Below, in pieces: positions 61,203 to 64,000 of a stretch of 64,000 nucleotides of DNA. Source of the DNA: Spirochaetota bacterium. Its GTDB lineage: Bacteria; Spirochaetota; UBA4802; UBA5550. Where the stretch lies: positions 1 to 64,000 of the forward strand of contig JAFGJK010000002.1 of NCBI GenBank assembly GCA_016929135.1, given 5' to 3'. How positions within the stretch are numbered: the stretch's first letter is position 1; every line of letters begins with the position of its first letter. The translations under genes were made by a program, and so were the position numbers. The notes under the pieces were generated by a model, which was given only the letters and a program-made list of their open reading frames with translations, ran no database searches and was not told the DNA's origin.

Positions 61203-63318
61203 TCTGCTTCATCAGCATGCCGGGGTTGCTCTCCACGAAGTTGTAGATGTCCTCGGCCTTCATCGCGTAGAGGGAGACCGGGCCTGGGTGCGAGAAGGTG
61301 TAGGACGAGGCCTCCCCCCGGTGCACCTTCTGGAGGGATCCGATCAGATCCCCCCGCTCGAGCCTGGAGATGATCTTCCCGTCCTTGCGCACCTCCACCT
61401 CCCCCTCCCGTATGAGGTAAATGAAATCGATGGGCTTCCCCTCGCGGAGCAGCGTGCCGGCCCCCTTCCTCTCCATGGGGATGAAGATGGATTCGAGCCA
61501 GGTCTTCTGCGACGAGGTGCAGCTCTGGAAAAAGGGGTTCAGCGAGAGGAGATTCCAGGTCTCACTGCTCCGGATACGGGCGAGACGGTGCAGGGTCTGC
61601 TCAAAATCGGTCCCCACGATGAAGTTCAAAAACTTGTTACGCTCCACCGTGTACACGGTCACGTCAGTCTCCGCCACCACGTCGGCGGCCCTGTTCCCCT
61701 CGGTGACCAACGCCACCTCGCCGAAATAGTCGTAGGTGCCGTAGAGCTTCTTCTCCTCGAGCCCCCCGCTGTGCACGGAGACGTTCCCCGAATAAATGAT
61801 GAAGAACTTGTCCCCCCTGGAGCCCTTCCTGATGATCACGTCCCCCTTCGTATAGTGCTCCTCCTCCACGATGTTCAGGAACTCCTGGGCCTTCTCCACC
61901 GGCAGCCCGTGGAGGAAATCGAGATGCCGCAGCACCGCCAGTATCCTGTTGGCGTCCTCGAAGCGCGGGGGCGTCGCCATGAAGTAGAGGGTGTGCTCCA
62001 TGCCGAAGGTGGCCAGGGTCAGGTCGGTCTTCTCCGGGAAATCCTTCTTAGCGATGTGGTACACCACGATCCGCTTCTGCAGGTCCGGGGGGAGAGAATT
62101 CAGGTAGCGGATGGGCGTGTGCAGCGGCGCGATGCCGGATTCATGGTAGATCACCTTGGAATCCCATGGAAAATTGCTGAGCTCCTCGTACCGCTCCCTG
62201 GAGATCACCCCCTCGTCCAGGAGCCTTTTATGCAGCTGGGGATCGTTGTTGTGGTCCGACGAGTAGACGAAGCTCTGGTCCTGGAACTCCATCTTGAATC
62301 CCAGGGTGGGGATGGAATGGAGCGTGTAGAAAAAGTCAAACCGCGCGTTGTGGATGAACACCGGCGTCCCAATCTTCACCGGGTGAAACTTGAAGAGCTT
62401 CATCAGGTAGGAAATCTCGACGCCGGAGAGCTGCGAGTACTTCCGGAGAAAGCTCATCATCACCGTTTCGGTGGCATACACCTTCACCTTCCCCTCCTCC
62501 AGTATCTTCTGGAAGGTGCCCGCGTCGTGGTCCGCGTGGCAGTGGGTCAGGATGATGCTGTCGATGAGCTTGGGGTTGACGTTCGAGGACTCGAGCCATT
62601 CCGTGGAGTCCACCGGGGGATCCACCATGAGTCCCTGATGGTCGAGCCATATGATGAATCCCGATGTGTTCTCGTCGGGATCGAACCCGTGGCTCGGTCC
62701 CAGGCAGGTGACCCCGAAGATGGGCGGCACATAGGGCTCCGAGAGCCGCTCCCCTATCTTGTACTTCGGCTTGTACTCGATATCCCCGGGAACCACGGCG
62801 ATGAGCTCGCTGCCGTGGTGCACCTCGTAATCCCCCCCTTCGGCGATGGATACGGTGACGCCCTTGATGGTGAACCTGTTGTCCTTGAATATGCCGAAGG
62901 AGACCAGGTCGGAGAGCTTCAGGTTGTTCCTGAAAAAGTTCATCTCCTTTTTCAGGTCCGGAACGGGCAGCGTGCTTCCGGAGTTCGTATAGTCATTGAC
63001 AATATCGAGCTTCTCGGGGCCGAAGAGCGCCTCCTGGAGCACCCGCTTCATACTCTGGAACTGGTCCTCCCGGCACAGTATCACGGTTTTTTTCTTTCGA
63101 AGGAAAAAGTTGTAATACAGGGGGAATTCGATCTCACCGACGCTGATCCCCTTGAGCCAGTTGAACATGAAGAAGGGGAGCACCAGTATGCCGGGGACGT
63201 CCTTCTCCATGCTCATGGTGTCCTTGATGGTCTCCGGAGGCGATCCGAACTGTATATAACCGGCGGGGGTATCGACGAGATACCCCCCCCTGGGCAATGT
63301 GATCACGTTGTCTGTCAT
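61177..63318 (-). CDS. Metallo-beta-lactamase-fold protein fused to two cyclic-nucleotide domains
   Basis: About 713 residues. The MBL-fold hydrolase part (about 195-470) has SIILTHCHADHDAGTFQKIL, the HxHxDH metal motif, and a later YSSDHNNDP supplying the bridging Asp. The first cNMP domain (about 500-610) is well formed: KGDVIIRKGSRGDKFFIIYS, and the phosphate cassette YFGEVALVTEGNRAADVVAE with its Glu and Arg in place. The second (about 620-710) keeps GEVEVRKDGKIISRLERGD but not the Arg. Such a protein could hydrolyse a phosphodiester or lactone under cAMP/cGMP control. Start ATG 63318; a TTG at 63378 is less likely. Confidence 0.88.
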   Translation of the reverse strand: MTDNVITLPRGGYLVDTPAGYIQFGSPPETIKDTMSMEKDVPGILVLPFFMFNWLKGISVGEIEFPLYYNFFLRKKKTVILCREDQFQSMKRVLQEALFGPEKLDIVNDYTNSGSTLPVPDLKKEMNFFRNNLKLSDLVSFGIFKDNRFTIKGVTVSIAEGGDYEVHHGSELIAVVPGDIEYKPKYKIGERLSEPYVPPIFGVTCLGPSHGFDPDENTSGFIIWLDHQGLMVDPPVDSTEWLESSNVNPKLIDSIILTHCHADHDAGTFQKILEEGKVKVYATETVMMSFLRKYSQLSGVEISYLMKLFKFHPVKIGTPVFIHNARFDFFYTLHSIPTLGFKMEFQDQSFVYSSDHNNDPQLHKRLLDEGVISRERYEELSNFPWDSKVIYHESGIAPLHTPIRYLNSLPPDLQKRIVVYHIAKKDFPEKTDLTLATFGMEHTLYFMATPPRFEDANRILAVLRHLDFLHGLPVEKAQEFLNIVEEEHYTKGDVIIRKGSRGDKFFIIYSGNVSVHSGGLEEKKLYGTYDYFGEVALVTEGNRAADVVAETDVTVYTVERNKFLNFIVGTDFEQTLHRLARIRSSETWNLLSLNPFFQSCTSSQKTWLESIFIPMERKGAGTLLREGKPIDFIYLIREGEVEVRKDGKIISRLERGDLIGSLQKVHRGEASSYTFSHPGPVSLYAMKAEDIYNFVESNPGMLMKQISFFLKNQ

Positions 63319-63380
63319 GGCATTTTCGAATATTCGTCCCGATGCCTCGTCACCTATCACAGGGGCCGTATTTTTCAATA

Positions 63381-63417
63381 AAAAAACTGCGTGCCGGCCA
63401 TTATTTTCCCGGCACGC
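63381..63417 (-). terminator. Intrinsic terminator of the NYN-domain gene
   Basis: Nine-pair stem GCGTGCCGG/CCGGCACGC (63389-63397 with 63409-63417), followed on the minus strand by AGTTTTTTTATTG. It lies 28 bases after the stop at 63445. Confidence 0.85.
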
Positions 63418-63444
63418 GCCTTCGGAAACGCCCGCGGGGCCCGC

Positions 63445-64000
63445 TCAGCGCCGGTAGCGTGCGCTGGCCGGTTTTCTCTTGTTGATCCCCTCGACCTTCT
63501 TCTGGACGATCTTGATTATTCCCGGCTCGGACTTGACCTTCCTTACGGGGAATTTCTTCCAGTCGATGCGGTGTACCACGTCCGACAGGTCCACCAGGTC
63601 TTTGTGCACGGTGTTTTCGTCCCCGCACCAGAGGGACACCGTGGCGCCCGATTCCTTTGCTGATTCGATGGCGGGGATGAAGTCGCTGTCTCCCGCCACC
63701 ACGATGGCGTGCTGGATATGTCCGGCGGCGGTATGGCGCACCATGTCAACAGAAAGGAGCACGTCGACGCGCTTCTGCTCGAAGGTCTCACGGTGCCCGT
63801 CCCAGCGTCTCTGGAGCTTACCCAGGCGTACCGACCAGCGTTCCAGCGACGTGATCTCTTCCATGAAGGCCTCGTGTTCGGCCATGCGTTTCTTCTCGGC
63901 ATCGGTCGGCTCGGGGGACATCCAGGGGGGGCAGTAATAGAAATAGCAACGAAGCAGGTCCAGCGGGACCGATTTCCTGAGCGGCTTCAGCAAATAGTCC
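63445..64000 (-). CDS. NYN / LabA-like domain protein, N-terminus cut by window end
   Basis: The frame is open through base 64000, so the start and the first Asp motif (IDGxN) lie outside. The visible 185 residues fit the NYN/LabA PIN-like nuclease family: LDLLRCYFYYCPPW, then KRVDVLLSVDMVRHTAAGHI, then the metal-site AIVVAGDSDFIPAIESAKES and SGATVSLWCG. The C-terminal 40 residues are Lys/Arg-rich and suggest RNA or DNA contact. Members act as RNases or regulators in several systems. It ends at its own terminator, 127 bases before the MBL-cNMP gene. Confidence 0.88.
   Translation of the reverse strand, partial: DYLLKPLRKSVPLDLLRCYFYYCPPWMSPEPTDAEKKRMAEHEAFMEEITSLERWSVRLGKLQRRWDGHRETFEQKRVDVLLSVDMVRHTAAGHIQHAIVVAGDSDFIPAIESAKESGATVSLWCGDENTVHKDLVDLSDVVHRIDWKKFPVRKVKSEPGIIKIVQKKVEGINKRKPASARYRR

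Noticed and set aside
61288..63381. 697-codon plus-strand frame opposite the MBL-cNMP gene
   Set aside because: Antisense shadow; the minus-strand frame has complete, recognisable domains.

Overview
The window is one GC-rich, gene-dense bacterial chromosome segment with about 47 protein genes, one tRNA gene and no insertion sequence, prophage or rRNA. The best guess for its source is a free-living or uncultured member of the Spirochaetota, perhaps near Leptospira and its relatives. Four things suggest this: a CIRCE-controlled hrcA-grpE-dnaK-dnaJ operon; a surface protein with G-x-Q-x-G-x-x-N repeats like the Leptospira LA_2272 family; an ankyrin protein ending in what looks like a discoidin/NADase-type glycan-binding domain; and many predicted lipoproteins with loose lipoboxes. 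This is inference from family content, not a phylogeny.

Layout. 1-6.9 kb: tail of a chemotaxis receptor, then on the minus strand the heat-shock operon (promoter and CIRCE at 5.4 kb), preceded by a small two-gene unit, and a plus-strand CxxC metal-binding domain protein. 6.9-16 kb: polA behind a secreted FN3/FlgD-type protein, diverging from a large plus-strand surface protein with tandem repeats. 16-22 kb: ApbE lipoprotein, CAP protein, the pyrD-hisC overlap pair, a lipoprotein and a DUF1343/NamZ-like lipoprotein. 22-27 kb: an 816-residue cyclic-nucleotide-domain-like protein, an HNH endonuclease, def-fmt and a single-domain response regulator. 27.2-34.5 kb: one giant signalling gene (kinase-like domain, AAA ATPase, GAF, PAS x3, GAF, histidine kinase), directly upstream of the response regulator. 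35 kb: tRNA-Asp with clear promoter and terminator.

36-42 kb is a four-gene plus-strand catabolic operon: an acyl-CoA synthetase, two 2-hydroxyacyl-CoA dehydratase-type subunits and a second acyl-CoA synthetase. A divergent GntR/FCD regulator sits beside it, with a likely operator over the promoter. 42-54 kb is looser and more accessory-like, with several gaps. It holds the LA_2272-like surface protein, an acetoacetate decarboxylase-like enzyme, YhhN, a stand-alone Cas6 C-terminal-domain protein with no cas genes or array nearby, an SGNH hydrolase, two orphan genes, a rhodanese lipoprotein, a GAF-GGDEF diguanylate cyclase, a SagB-type nitroreductase, SrkA kinase and an RRM protein. 53-64 kb: a six-TM chemotaxis receptor, a lipoprotein built of seven PPC-like repeats, a small lipoprotein, the ankyrin protein, an exported methyltransferase-like protein, a metallo-beta-lactamase plus cyclic-nucleotide-domain protein, and a NYN/LabA protein cut by the window end.

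The items most worth a second look are the isolated Cas6-domain gene, the dehydratase operon without its activator, the giant kinase whose Ser/Thr-kinase-like domain has lost the catalytic Asp, and the MBL-cNMP fusion. Start codons were moved from the longest reading frame wherever a Shine-Dalgarno (SD) site, signal peptide or family N-terminus argued for it.
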